A stretch of DNA of 64,000 nucleotides from Marininema halotolerans (GCF_900116235.1 NZ_FPAA01000002.1:1-64000), one strand, 5' to 3'. Shown: positions 45,317-54,450, counted from the first letter of the stretch. Notes: a model not told the origin generated them from the letters alone. Numbers and translations: made by a program.

Positions 45317-45763
45317 ATGAGTAGATTTTCAGTCGATGTGAGAAAGATAATATTAAATTTAAGGCAAAGGCGTGTTGCTTGTCCTGATGGTGGATGTAAC
45401 CCATTCAGAGAAAGTTGTGGTGGTGAGCCATGTTATTGTATATTTTTTTTCTGTATGGGCCCGGCTTCTATAGTATCTAATGCTGATGTTGCATTCTTTC
45501 GTAACCGTGCAGGAGGAATAGGTACTGTTTTAAAACCAAGTAAGTTTCTTCAGTATATACTTTTTACCAGCACATCAGAAGGTAAGATTATACAAACAGT
45601 ATTTCGATTCCCTAATTTTAGGAACGAGAATAAAAGAAGAGCCTTTATTCAGACTACACGCAATGGAAAATTAGTAAATATAACAGTGCCATTTGATAGA
45701 AACGGTAGGCCTATCTCTCCTAATAATAATGCAAATTCTTCTGGATGTTCCTGCGGAAAGTAA
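45317..45763 (+). CDS. Cysteine-rich passenger protein of the IS4-type element, unknown
   Basis: A 148-residue protein with an N-terminal Cys cluster (CPDGGC, CGGEPCYC, then another Cys), a central beta-rich part (YILFTSTSEGKIIQTVFRFP) and a C-terminal CSCGK. No family recognised and no transmembrane signal peptide, although FFFCMGPASIV is hydrophobic. AAAGGGGTG lies just before ATG 45317, so it looks translatable. It lies in the opposite orientation to the broken transposase. Confidence 0.6.
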   Translation: MSRFSVDVRKIILNLRQRRVACPDGGCNPFRESCGGEPCYCIFFFCMGPASIVSNADVAFFRNRAGGIGTVLKPSKFLQYILFTSTSEGKIIQTVFRFPNFRNENKRRAFIQTTRNGKLVNITVPFDRNGRPISPNNNANSSGCSCGK

Positions 45764-45821
45764 TCTTCCCTTGTATAATAATATCTAAGACAATAACACA
45801 TCACGTTAGTTGTGTGTGTTC

Positions 45822-45860
45822 TTAACAGGCGTGGTCAAAAAGAATGGTATCTGGTTTCAT
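45822..45860 (-). pseudogene. IS4-family transposase, 5' end fragment
   Basis: A strong ribosome site (CAAAGGAG) is followed by ATG 45860 and MKPDTILFDHAC before a stop, at the point where the internal end motif begins. It has the position expected of the transposase start relative to the right terminal repeat. Confidence 0.5.
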
Positions 45861-46044
45861 GAAAGAAGTCTCCTTTGTTTTGGGTTTGGAGTTTGAAAGC
45901 TACTCATCCATTATAAACAAAGAGACTTCTTTTTTAGTTATTGTTTTCAATATTTATGCATCGATTGCACGCCGTAATTTCCAAGAGGGCCATGTAGTTT
46001 TTCGTTCACTCCACCTGGAATATACTGCCTAATCAACACGCCTG

Positions 46045-46491
46045 ATGAGAAGAGTGTTCTATAACGTTCAACTGCTCAATGTATTGACAATTCTATTTCT
46101 GGTAAGGTTTTGTGTGATAACTCTATCCTTACCACAAATTGTCCTTCGATTTATATACTTTTTCTTAAACACAGCGACTGACTAGTAACAATTGCAAAAT
46201 ACAGCTAAAGAGCATGGACTCCCTTCTGGTATGGGAAATCCCTGCTTTTTTAGCCAATCGTTGCTATCACAATCCACGTTTTTTTAATGATTTTGGGTAG
46301 GCATGGATGATGAGAATGATAGAAAGTCAATGGTAACTACGTCAACGAAGGCCCACCGTACAAGAGGTAACCCGCCTATCGTACTGCACATTACACCCCT
46401 CGGTTCTACCCCCTCACCCATCACTCCTCTATCAGCGAATACACAAACCTTATTTGTAGCATCGCAATACATTAAGGAAGGGGGTGTTACG
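46045..46491. other. Intergenic region between the IS4-type element and the GMC gene
   Basis: 447 bp. The right target duplication is at 46045-46053, and GGTAAGG/CCTTACC form a hairpin at 46109-46136. The GMC frame is open back to 46303, but that extension is Pro/Thr-rich and lacks a ribosome site. No other gene seen. Confidence 0.5.
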
Positions 46492-48162
46492 ATGATCCGT
46501 GTGGATTATATTATTATCGGTGCGGGCACTGCTGGGGGAGCACTCGCGAAAAAATTGACGGATAACCCCTCGACTTCCGTTCTCGTACTCGAAGCAGGTA
46601 CCAACCTCACGACGGAAACGATTAATCCTGCCTTACTCTTTACTTATAAAAATTTTACTAATAATCGGTTTCTATACAATATATTTTCGCCGGAATCGCC
46701 GGTCATCGACCGACAATTAGCCTATTGGAGTGGACGTTTAATCGGAGGCAGTTCACAGATCAATGCGATGTATGCGGTACGCGGGAGCAGAGCCTTGTAT
46801 GATCGCTGGGCACAACGAGTTGGACCCCAATGGAGTTATAATCGTCTATTGCCATTGTTTAAAGAAATGGAAACCTATACAGGAAAAACACAAAATCCCT
46901 TTCAGCGCGGTAGGCATGGTCCCTTATATGTCAGACAAGAAAATTTACCTAACAAAGGAACCATCGCTAATGTCTTTACAACTGCCATTCATAACGTGAC
47001 GGGTGCCCCAATAGTCGAAGATTATAATACCGGGATTAGTCAATGTACGTTTACTAAATCGCAACTGACCCAGCGGCAAGTAGGAAACCTCTTTCTTCGC
47101 TCAAGTACCGCCACCGCTTATTTAAATCGCAACATCGTCACACAAAGCAATCCATTTAACCCAATCGAACGAGGCATTCGTCGCCAACTTCTAATCTTTG
47201 GAAAATCAACCGTTAACAAAGTGTTGCTCCGAAAAAGGAAAGGAAAAATCGTGGCCACCGGTGTTCAATTTGTTCAGAATGGCCACTCACAAACGGCATT
47301 TGCTAGAAAAGGAGTGATCGTATCTGCAGGCATCTGGTCCCCGATTGTTCTTCAACGTTCCGGGATTGGAGGAAGACAAGATCTCCTTCGTGCAGGAATT
47401 AAACCCATCGTAGTCAATGAGAATGTCGGACGAAATATGCAGTCTCAATACCGAATCGCCATGGGAATTGAAGTAGAAACCAGTCGCCTCTTACAAGTAA
47501 ATAATGCGGACCCCGTCGCCCCGTATGTATTCGGTGCATTTTTAAATAAACGAAAAAACACCAGTCGAAAACTACAGTTATTTAGCCTACCCAGGGCGAT
47601 TCTCATTCCGCAAGAAGAGGTGAAATTAAACAATTGGGACTTTAATTCCGCGAAGCCAACGAATGTGATGAGTATTGCACTTGTCAATCTCGATCCCGGA
47701 AGAGAAAACTCTGCAATCGTTGCGCACAGCGATCCAGAGGCCTATCCAGAAGTTCGATTTAATCCTCTTCAAAATCAAGCAGAAGTCGCCTTTGTTGTGC
47801 AATCCTATCTCGAAGTGTATCGCGTCCTTCAGGAGGCGAGAAAGTTGGATCCCGGAGGCATATATAAAGCCGTGTTCCCACCTGAGAAAGTCTTTCAAAT
47901 CAATGACCCTGTTGAAAAAAGCAAACAACTTCTGCAGTATGCAAATGCTTCCCTCTGCAGCTTTTATCACTATGCTGGTCAATGTAGAATGAGTCGAAGC
48001 AAAGCAACAGGGGTCGTGGATCAAAACCTGAATGTTTATGGGGTGAACCATTTAAAAGTGGTTGACCTCTCCGTCGCACCGATCATCCCTGACGGAAATA
48101 CGTGTATCCCCTCTATCATGATCGGGCTCAAGGCATTTCAAATCATTAAAAGTGGGAGGTAA
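46492..48162 (+). CDS. GMC-family FAD-dependent oxidoreductase
   Basis: A 556-residue glucose-methanol-choline oxidoreductase. The FAD motif YIIIGAGTAGGALAKKLTD is at the N-terminus, then YWSGRLIGGSSQINAMYAVRG (GMC signature 1 region) and GVIVSAGIWSPIVLQRSGIG (signature 2). The C-terminal active-site His lies in HYAGQCRM, with VVDLSVAPIIPDGNTCIPSIMIG closing the domain. It should oxidise an alcohol or sugar; the substrate is unknown and no partner gene is adjacent. AAGGAAGGGGG precedes ATG 46492. Confidence 0.87.
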   Translation: MIRVDYIIIGAGTAGGALAKKLTDNPSTSVLVLEAGTNLTTETINPALLFTYKNFTNNRFLYNIFSPESPVIDRQLAYWSGRLIGGSSQINAMYAVRGSRALYDRWAQRVGPQWSYNRLLPLFKEMETYTGKTQNPFQRGRHGPLYVRQENLPNKGTIANVFTTAIHNVTGAPIVEDYNTGISQCTFTKSQLTQRQVGNLFLRSSTATAYLNRNIVTQSNPFNPIERGIRRQLLIFGKSTVNKVLLRKRKGKIVATGVQFVQNGHSQTAFARKGVIVSAGIWSPIVLQRSGIGGRQDLLRAGIKPIVVNENVGRNMQSQYRIAMGIEVETSRLLQVNNADPVAPYVFGAFLNKRKNTSRKLQLFSLPRAILIPQEEVKLNNWDFNSAKPTNVMSIALVNLDPGRENSAIVAHSDPEAYPEVRFNPLQNQAEVAFVVQSYLEVYRVLQEARKLDPGGIYKAVFPPEKVFQINDPVEKSKQLLQYANASLCSFYHYAGQCRMSRSKATGVVDQNLNVYGVNHLKVVDLSVAPIIPDGNTCIPSIMIGLKAFQIIKSGR

Positions 48163-48198
48163 TCCAGGGAACCAATCCTGACTTTCTTTACCTATTCA

Positions 48199-48268
48199 AA
48201 AAGTCGTCATTTCTCTTAACGACCCGTAATTTCTGGGTTGTCACGAGAATTGGACGACTATTTTTGTA
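48199..48268 (+). terminator. Terminator after the GMC gene
   Basis: AGTCGTC/GACGACT outer pair with an inner ACGACCC/GGGTTGT hairpin, followed by ATTTTTG. Confidence 0.65.
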
Positions 48269-48342
48269 TGCCATTCACGGTTTAATCATTTGCAATGTCC
48301 TTTTCTTACTTCTGGGAGGGTGTTATCTAAGGTTTAGGATTC

Positions 48343-48364
48343 AATTAAGAACTAATTAAGAATT
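48343..48364. promoter_or_regulatory. Two tandem 11-bp repeats upstream of the DM13 gene
   Basis: AATTAAGAACT followed directly by AATTAAGAATT, one helical turn apart, 71 bp before the DM13 start. Such phased direct repeats are typical binding sites of OmpR-type response regulators, one of which is encoded at 49529. Confidence 0.5.
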
Positions 48365-48434
48365 AGATCAATGTTAGGTAAATTCGATCTGATATCGTAT
48401 GAGCTGTATTCAACAACCAAAGGAGTGACCCTTT

Positions 48435-48926
48435 ATGAAGACAAAAGTAGGATTACTTGTTTTAATGCTAACTTTTTCAGGTGTTATGGCAGCGTGTGGA
48501 AATGACACTGATATGAGCAATGCGGATGCGAAAAAATCAACCAAGACAGAAATGACAAGTAAGATGGAGAATTCAAAGGATGAGGACATGGAGATGAAAA
48601 AGGATGAGGACATGGAGATGAAATCGGAATCCTCCATGATGACCGGGGAATTTCACGGTAAAAATAAGAAAATGGTTTCCGGTATGGTGAAGTTCAGTAA
48701 GGATCAATTAATGTTAAGTGATTTTAAAACATCGAAAGGGCCAGACCTCCACGTGTACTTAACCAAAGGTGGCGATGTTTCGATGGGTAAGTCGTTAGGA
48801 GCCGTTGATTTGAAGATGGATGAACAAAGCTTTTCATTAAAAGGGATGAACCCCGATGATTACGATACCGTGGTCATTTATTGTGATAAAGCCCATGTAT
48901 CATTTGGTGAAGCAAAACTAATGTGA
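48435..48926 (+). CDS. DM13-domain lipoprotein
   Basis: A 163-residue exported lipoprotein: signal and lipobox VMAAC at residues 16-20, a Lys/Asp/Glu/Met-rich linker with two copies of KDEDMEMK (a 24-bp DNA repeat), then a DM13 domain (GEFHGKNKKMVSGMVKF, FKTSKGPDLHVYLTKGG and DYDTVVIYCDKAHVSFGEA). DM13 domains are thought to take part in surface redox or electron-transfer chemistry around a conserved Cys (here VIYC). It is followed 21 bp later by a DoxX-like gene. Confidence 0.88.
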   Translation: MKTKVGLLVLMLTFSGVMAACGNDTDMSNADAKKSTKTEMTSKMENSKDEDMEMKKDEDMEMKSESSMMTGEFHGKNKKMVSGMVKFSKDQLMLSDFKTSKGPDLHVYLTKGGDVSMGKSLGAVDLKMDEQSFSLKGMNPDDYDTVVIYCDKAHVSFGEAKLM

Positions 48927-48947
48927 CTACAATGAGAGGAGTCTCTC

Positions 48948-49412
48948 ATGAACAAGTGGAATTGGATGGGTCGCATTCTCATGCCATTGATTCGAATAGG
49001 GCTGGGTATCAGTTGGCTAAAAGAAGGCATTTTTAAGATACAAGCGCAATTTACCATGGTGGGCCTTACCGATGCAGTGGTTCATAATACCGTTTCCCCA
49101 CCTTGGTTTAAAGCGTTCATGCTTCAATTTGTCGAGCCGAACACCGCTTTATTTAATTTCATCATCCCATGGGGAGAGATATGTGTCGGTTTAGGTTTAA
49201 TCACAGGCATCCTCACTTTCCCTGCGCTCTTAAGCGCCATTTTCATGAATTTGAATTACTGGCTAGCCAACATGATCTACATTTATCCAATTCAGTTAAT
49301 GTCAGCGACCCTTTTAATATGGAGTGTAAAGCAAGCCAACTCCTTTACCATCCAAAGCCTTTATGAATATGGGCGAAACCGATGGAGAAAATTAAAGGTT
49401 CTGGGAAGTTAA
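48948..49412 (+). CDS. DoxX-like membrane protein
   Basis: A 154-residue protein with four membrane helices, starting WMGRILMPLIRIGLGISWLKEG, with PWGEICVGLGLITG in the middle, matching the DoxX/TQO small-subunit superfamily. Members have been linked to thiosulfate:quinone oxidation or to membrane redox complexes. Pairing with an exported DM13 lipoprotein suggests a shared redox role. GAGAGGAG precedes ATG 48948. Confidence 0.78.
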   Translation: MNKWNWMGRILMPLIRIGLGISWLKEGIFKIQAQFTMVGLTDAVVHNTVSPPWFKAFMLQFVEPNTALFNFIIPWGEICVGLGLITGILTFPALLSAIFMNLNYWLANMIYIYPIQLMSATLLIWSVKQANSFTIQSLYEYGRNRWRKLKVLGS

Positions 49413-49436
49413 CAACCACCCTATCTTCTCTTACCC

Positions 49437-49484
49437 ACAAGTACGTAACAGGTCCATTTCTCGATGGGCCTGTTACGTACTTGT
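49437..49484 (+). terminator. Long hairpin after the DoxX-like gene
   Basis: ACAAGTACGTAACAGG and its complement form a stem of about 20 bp; only a weak T tract follows. Confidence 0.7.
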
Positions 49485-49528
49485 ATCAACGCTGGCTTCT
49501 GATACGATAGAAAAAAGGGGTGTCGCTC

Positions 49529-50230
49529 ATGGATGATACCATATTAATTGTAGATGACGAACCAACCATCCTTGATGTGGCAAAGCGTTATCTTGAAAAG
49601 GAAAACTTCAAGGTATTACTTGCTTCGGATGGAAAAGAAGCCTTTCGCCTATGTCAAAACCATGAAATTAGTCTAATTGTGACGGATATCATGATGCCTG
49701 AAGTGGATGGATATGATTTTATTTTGCAAGTGCTCGATATGGATAAAGAAATCCCCTTTTTATTTATCAGTGCCAAAACCCAAGAAAAGGATCGCCTGTA
49801 TTCATTAACGCTTGGGGCGGAGGATTTTATCACGAAACCCTTCAGCCCGCGTGAATTGGTGTTACGTATTAAGAATATCTTACGTCGTATAAATAAAAAT
49901 ACCAGTAAAGTACTCAATCGGGGCCCATTAACCATTCAATATGATAAACGGGCAGCTACTCTCTATGGTGAACCACTCGATCTAAAGTTAAAGGAATTTG
50001 AATTGTTGTGGGTATTGGCCTTGGATATGGAAAGAGTGTATTCGAAGTCAGAGCTCTATGAGAAGGTTTGGGGTGCTGACTATTATGGTGATGCCAATAC
50101 CTTAAGTGTTCATATTCATCGTTTGCGCGAAAAGCTTGAAAGAATATCCGCTGAGCGACCCCACCCGGTGATTAAGACCATTTGGGGACTTGGTTATAAG
50201 ATGGAGGTCAATGAGGTTGAAATTACGTAA
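49529..50230 (+). CDS. OmpR-family response regulator
   Basis: A 233-residue two-domain regulator. The receiver shows ILIVDDEPT, the phospho-acceptor Asp in LIVTDIMMPEVDGY, FISAKTQEKD and FITKPFSPREL. The C-terminal winged helix ends YSKSELYEKVWGADYYGDAN and VHIHRLREKLE with IKTIWGLGYK. AAAGGGG lies 8 nt before ATG 49529. Its 3' end overlaps the kinase gene by 20 nt. Confidence 0.95.
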   Translation: MDDTILIVDDEPTILDVAKRYLEKENFKVLLASDGKEAFRLCQNHEISLIVTDIMMPEVDGYDFILQVLDMDKEIPFLFISAKTQEKDRLYSLTLGAEDFITKPFSPRELVLRIKNILRRINKNTSKVLNRGPLTIQYDKRAATLYGEPLDLKLKEFELLWVLALDMERVYSKSELYEKVWGADYYGDANTLSVHIHRLREKLERISAERPHPVIKTIWGLGYKMEVNEVEIT

Positions 50231-51251
50231 TTTAATCCTTGCATCTTATGCCTTTGCACTTATTCTAGTCATGACAATCGTCTTTTTTAGTGTAAAATAT
50301 ATGATCTTTCAAACTGAAATCGCTTATATTGTCTCGTTAATCATGTTGGTCGCTTGCACCATTGCGTTCTTTTTTAGTTATTTGCTTTTTCTACCTACAC
50401 TTCGTTCGATAACGAAGTTAAGTAAGCATAGCAATCAACTGGCCCGAGGTCATTTTGAGCCCATTGCCAATATTCGTTCACCGAAGGAATTAGCGGAGCT
50501 TGCCCGGGACTTTAATTACATGACCGAACGACTAGCAGAGTCCTTTGCCCAGATTAAAAAATCCGAAGATGAAAAGAACACGATGATTTCTCAGCTATCC
50601 CACGATATCCAAACACCCATCACTTCCATAAAGTCTCAGATTGATGCCATCATGGATGATATGGTAAGTGGCGATGAGAAGCTTTTGTATCTTGAATCCA
50701 TACAAAACCAAGCCATGCGGTTAAGTCAGTTGTCCACTGAATTACTAGACCTTACGGTTACCCAAGAAAGAAAAAAACAAAAACCAACAAGTAAAAAAGT
50801 ATGGATTGATAAAACCTTAGTCGCTGCATTAAACAGCTTTCAAGTGCAAATCAAACTGGAAGATCGCCCCATCGAGATTGATTTAGATGATGAGGTACTG
50901 TTTGTCTGCTCGGACGAAGAAGGAGTCAATCGCATTTTTTACAATTTGATTGCCAATGCTCTAAAATACTCGCCACCTGGTACTCCCATCAAGGTAAAGG
51001 GAAAGAGTACCGGTGATGTTATTCAAATATCGATTCAAGATTTTGGCATCGGCATATCCGAAGAAGAACAAACGCATATTTTTGAACGACTGTATCGCGT
51101 GGATAAATCAAGAAATCAGAAATACGGCGGGACTGGACTCGGACTGTATATTTCACAGGAGATTGTCAAAACACTTGGCGGAAATATCGAGGTAGAAAGT
51201 TCGTTAGGTCACGGAAGCACCTTTACAGTCAACCTTCCCATCAAACATTAG
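50211..51251 (+). CDS. Sensor histidine kinase
   Basis: A 346-residue kinase with two N-terminal membrane helices and almost no extracellular loop (about ten residues), a HAMP domain (SNQLARGHFEPIANIRSPKE), HisKA with LSHDIQTPITSIKSQIDAI and HATPase motifs (NLIANALKYSPPG, DFGIGISEEEQTHIFERLYR, GTGLGLYISQEIV). The short loop puts it with intramembrane-sensing kinases that monitor membrane or transporter state. ATG 50211 has GGAGG inside the regulator gene. Confidence 0.93.
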   Translation: MRLKLRNLILASYAFALILVMTIVFFSVKYMIFQTEIAYIVSLIMLVACTIAFFFSYLLFLPTLRSITKLSKHSNQLARGHFEPIANIRSPKELAELARDFNYMTERLAESFAQIKKSEDEKNTMISQLSHDIQTPITSIKSQIDAIMDDMVSGDEKLLYLESIQNQAMRLSQLSTELLDLTVTQERKKQKPTSKKVWIDKTLVAALNSFQVQIKLEDRPIEIDLDDEVLFVCSDEEGVNRIFYNLIANALKYSPPGTPIKVKGKSTGDVIQISIQDFGIGISEEEQTHIFERLYRVDKSRNQKYGGTGLGLYISQEIVKTLGGNIEVESSLGHGSTFTVNLPIKH

Positions 51252-51260
51252 GTAACGGGG

Positions 51261-51501
51261 ATGAAGAAAAGACCCAATCGGCTTTATCCTGTTAGGGTGG
51301 TTATCTCTTCTACCCGTATGGGCATATTACTTCGAACCAGTTAAAGCCTCAAAGGACCTCATCCCCTCCCTTCAGGGGGTTATCACGGTGGATTTTTCAT
51401 ATTATTATGTAAAGTGGCATTCTCCAAAGCCTGAAGTGCCCATTCAAGGGGGGAAATATCCCAAATCGCATTCCAATCCAGAGAAAGCAGAGGTGGGGTA
51501 A
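51261..51501 (+). pseudogene. Small membrane protein gene with apparent frameshift
   Basis: From about 51272 a frame reads GFILLGWLSLLPVWAYYFEP then DLIPSLQGVITVDFSYYYVK and ends at 51501, directly against the CPBP start. It has no start codon of its own. An ATG at 51261 leads into it only if one A is removed from the run at 51267-51270, giving MKKDPIGF. It is either a true pseudogene or a sequencing slip; intact it would be about 79 residues with one helix and an extracellular tail. Confidence 0.5.
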
Positions 51502-52185
51502 TTGATTAAAAAGATCAGCATATGGCTCTTCGTTATCATTGTGGGGTTCCTCTTCTATGTACTGTCTCAAATACCCTTTCAGATGGGTTTTCTAGGAGGG
51601 TTTCGTGGTAGCAACCTGACCCTGATTGCCTTGATTCAAGCCGTGTGCATCATTTCACTTCTATATGTTGGGCTCCGCTGTTTGAAACTGCGTTTTCGAG
51701 ACATAGGCTGGACCGCACACAACTGGAAAAAAGACGCGCTCTTAGGCGCTATCGTCGCCATTTGTTGGGCCATTGTACAATTTGCTTGGATTTTTCCCCA
51801 TACAGGCGGTGCAGAACGTGCGGATATCAAAGGAATTTTAACGATGTTAGAACACGACTGGCACAATATTTTATGGTATCTTCCCCTTGGAGTCATTGGC
51901 GGTGCACTCACTGAAGAATTGTATAACCGGGGCTTCTTTATCGGTGCCCTCAGTGCTTCGTTTAACCATTCACGCGTTGTTGTCTACCTATCTGCTATTC
52001 TCTCCATTATATTTTTTTCCGCTGGACACTTACCCTCCAACCTGGTCGAATGGATCGACCTTCTCATCCCAAGCACAGCCTACGCCCTACTCTACCTGTA
52101 CACAAAACGATTGACCGCATCCATGGTGGCACATGGACTATGGAATACGCTCGCTGTTACATTGATCATTCTATTTTATTCTTGA
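51502..52185 (+). CDS. CPBP-family intramembrane metalloprotease
   Basis: A 227-residue membrane protein with about seven helices. CPBP motif 1 is GALTEELYNRGFFIGAL (EExxxR), motif 2 is IIFFSAGHLPSN and the last motif is TASMVAHGLWNT. These proteases process peptides or prenylated substrates and often serve in bacteriocin maturation or self-immunity. The start is TTG 51502, touching the stop of the frameshifted small gene, with GAGGTGGGG upstream. Confidence 0.88.
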   Translation: MIKKISIWLFVIIVGFLFYVLSQIPFQMGFLGGFRGSNLTLIALIQAVCIISLLYVGLRCLKLRFRDIGWTAHNWKKDALLGAIVAICWAIVQFAWIFPHTGGAERADIKGILTMLEHDWHNILWYLPLGVIGGALTEELYNRGFFIGALSASFNHSRVVVYLSAILSIIFFSAGHLPSNLVEWIDLLIPSTAYALLYLYTKRLTASMVAHGLWNTLAVTLIILFYS

Positions 52186-52281
52186 TAACAGAGGGGGGTA
52201 AATTCAACCGATCCACTTCCAGCAAAACTGTGAGACTGTTCCCAAACATCAATGCAACATATACCCTATCCATATTTAATT

Positions 52282-52327
52282 AAAAAAGATAATCCCTAGA
52301 AGATATCTTCTAGGGATTATCTTTTTT
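52282..52327. terminator. 46-bp perfect palindromic terminator
   Basis: AAAAAAGATAATCCCTAGA half-site centred at 52304/52305, with A and T tracts. Confidence 0.92.
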
Positions 52328-52557
52328 ATCATGCATTGAACACCCTAACTTGTTACTCCACACGAACCCCTACAAAACCGTACTAACTCTTCATCCCACT
52401 ACGTTCATTTAATTATTGCAAGAACGATTTGGCATAACTACTGTGATGACAGCCTGTGGTCAAGATTATTGATATTAAAAAGGGCAGGATCATTTAATCC
52501 TGCACTTTTCAGTGAATTATTCCTTTGAGTTATTGAAGTTAAAGAGGATGCCGTAGT

Positions 52558-53109
52558 TTAGTCAATAATCATAGTATTTTTCGGCATGATCTCTCTTATT
52601 TCATTAAGATTACTCCACTCCTTTTGATTAGACAAACAATAGATACCGTCACAATCATAATCAAACCACATAATCGTTGATTCTTCTTCCATGAGTATCG
52701 ATAGATTTTTTCTCTTAGGTTCGTAATTAAATTTTAAAGTATTGAGGAATGACCATACAACAAATTGATTTGCTAGCGCTATCCTAGCAGCGATTGGAAA
52801 AATCACCTTTACATGATCTTCATTTTGTAGCCATATATCATAATATTTATATCGCCAATTCACTGTATGCGTACAATATTTAATGTCTTGCACAGTAAGC
52901 ACCTCATCCAATTCATCATAATCAGATCGATGCGCATCTATTATGAGGTTTATCGGGTATTTTTTTTGCTCGATACATATATCCTCCGCAACATCTTCCG
53001 TATTATTACTATTAATAGAGACAAGACAACTAACATCACCTATTAATTCAAAAAAATCATTAGTAATCCTCTTAATGTCTTTTATCCAATAAACCTCTAT
53101 TTCACGCAT
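52558..53109 (-). CDS. Unknown 183-residue cytoplasmic protein
   Basis: A mixed alpha/beta acidic protein starting MREIEVYWIKDIKRITNDFF and ending IREIMPKNTMIID, with many Asp, Ile and Tyr and no signal or helix for the membrane. I do not recognise a family. Size and composition resemble polymorphic-toxin immunity proteins, but no toxin lies beside it. GGGGG precedes ATG 53109. AT-rich neighbourhood with the reverse transcriptase genes. Confidence 0.6.
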   Translation of the reverse strand: MREIEVYWIKDIKRITNDFFELIGDVSCLVSINSNNTEDVAEDICIEQKKYPINLIIDAHRSDYDELDEVLTVQDIKYCTHTVNWRYKYYDIWLQNEDHVKVIFPIAARIALANQFVVWSFLNTLKFNYEPKRKNLSILMEEESTIMWFDYDCDGIYCLSNQKEWSNLNEIREIMPKNTMIID

Positions 53110-53385
53110 TAAAAATCCCCCATTCCACTTTTCATCCCACTCCGTCATCTAAAACTACCACGACGGACATCCCTTACCTAGGGATCGATCGCCATTTTGT
53201 TTATCTATCTGCTGTCATTGGTCTGTACAATAACAAAGTGATACCCTAGTGCATTTCACAGCGTAATTATATGGCTCGATTAGCCAAAATTCAACTCGGT
53301 CCCTATCATCCAATCCGTTAGTATGTCTACTACATATAGTAGAGATAAACATTAATTCGGGATTCAAAGAGGAGTGGATGATAGG

Positions 53386-54396
53386 GTGACCAATCGTTTA
53401 TCGTGCCCAAGGAACGAAATTAATTTATTAAATATACCCCAGTCCTATGTTTGGAAAGCGTATTATCAAGCGAAACTAACAAAAAAAATAGCAGTAGGAA
53501 TTGATGGGAAAACACTGAGGGATTTTCAGTCTGATTTGAACAGTAATATTTGTCGACTATGGAGGAACCTTTCTTCTGGTAATTACCAGCCGCCCCTTTA
53601 TAGAAGAGTTACTATATTGAAAAATGGAAAAAGTAGAGTTTTAGGAAATCCTACTGTATCCGACTATCTTGCGCAACTAGCGGTCCGCCTGTATCTAAGA
53701 GAGAAGCTTAAATCCGTTTTCCACCGTGGGTTGTTTATTGGTGAAGAGCACAATTATTCTAAAGTTGTGAAGATAGCCGTAGCATCTGTTCATCGGCACT
53801 GTCAGATGCGCGACTGGGTACTTCGTCTTGATATAAAAGATTTTTCTAACTCCATTAACCAACAATTGCTTTTACAAATGACAAGTAGGCATGTGAATTC
53901 AAAATGGATGATATTACTAAATCGATGGCTGAATAATCCGCAAATCGATCATAAGGGCGTTCGTTATCATCATACAAAGGGGGTTTTAGCAGGACCAAGT
54001 ATTCACCATCTATTGACGGATCTCTACTTACATCACGCATTTGATGACTGGATGAAAATTAACTTTGCGCATATCCCTTTTGAAAGATATGGGGATGACA
54101 TGGTTTGTCATTGTTTAAGTAAGATGCAGGCAGAAAAACTATTTTCACAAACCAGAAAAAGACTAAGTAAGTATCATTTGATGGTAAATAGCGATAAATC
54201 AAAGATTGTATACTGTAAAGACGGTAAAAGGAGAGGTAATTATATTCATACAACTTTTGATTATTTAAAGTATAGATTTGAAGCCAGGAGAGTAACGACG
54301 CGTAAAGGAACCAAAAAGCTTATTTTCTCACCAGGCAGAAGCTCTGGTACGAAACGCAGAAGAAAAAAAGGTTCTAGTGCAAAAAGAAGGAAATAA
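53386..54396 (+). CDS. Compact group II-intron-type reverse transcriptase, copy 1
   Basis: 336 residues that align by eye with group II intron RTs from NPTVSDYLAQ (residue 88) to the end of the palm. The catalytic site FERYGDDMVCHC is at 232-243 and the first Asp lies in LRLDIKDFSNSI (147-157). Several normally fixed motifs differ: the PQG of motif 4 is LAG (201-203), and FLGYTF is YLKYRF (293-298). There is no maturase X domain or HNH domain; a Lys/Arg-rich tail (TKRRRKKGSSAKRRK) ends the protein. GTG 53386 matches the start of copy 2. No intron domain V was seen. Confidence 0.8.
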   Translation: MTNRLSCPRNEINLLNIPQSYVWKAYYQAKLTKKIAVGIDGKTLRDFQSDLNSNICRLWRNLSSGNYQPPLYRRVTILKNGKSRVLGNPTVSDYLAQLAVRLYLREKLKSVFHRGLFIGEEHNYSKVVKIAVASVHRHCQMRDWVLRLDIKDFSNSINQQLLLQMTSRHVNSKWMILLNRWLNNPQIDHKGVRYHHTKGVLAGPSIHHLLTDLYLHHAFDDWMKINFAHIPFERYGDDMVCHCLSKMQAEKLFSQTRKRLSKYHLMVNSDKSKIVYCKDGKRRGNYIHTTFDYLKYRFEARRVTTRKGTKKLIFSPGRSSGTKRRRKKGSSAKRRK

Positions 54397-54450
54397 GCGT
54401 ACCATCTTCCTTCTTATAGAAGGTGAATACGTTGCATCTGAAACTTATTC

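Larger units (their letters stand above)
44831..46044. mobile_element. Degenerate IS4-type element carrying a passenger gene
   Basis: The 15-bp ends CAGGCGTGTTGATTA at 44831-44845 and its exact complement at 46030-46044 are terminal inverted repeats, flanked by the 9-bp duplication ATGAGAAGA. Transposase remnants on the minus strand occupy both arms (44843-45216 and 45822-45860). Between them, 45201-45825 carries an unrelated gene. Further copies of the end motif lie inside (45187-45200 and 45826-45838), each next to TGTTCTT-R-A. The passenger either entered the IS or was captured between two internally deleted copies. Confidence 0.7.

Noticed and set aside
48578-48625. Tandem 24-bp DNA repeat
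   Set aside because: It only encodes the duplicated KDEDMEMK linker of the DM13 lipoprotein and is not a separate element.
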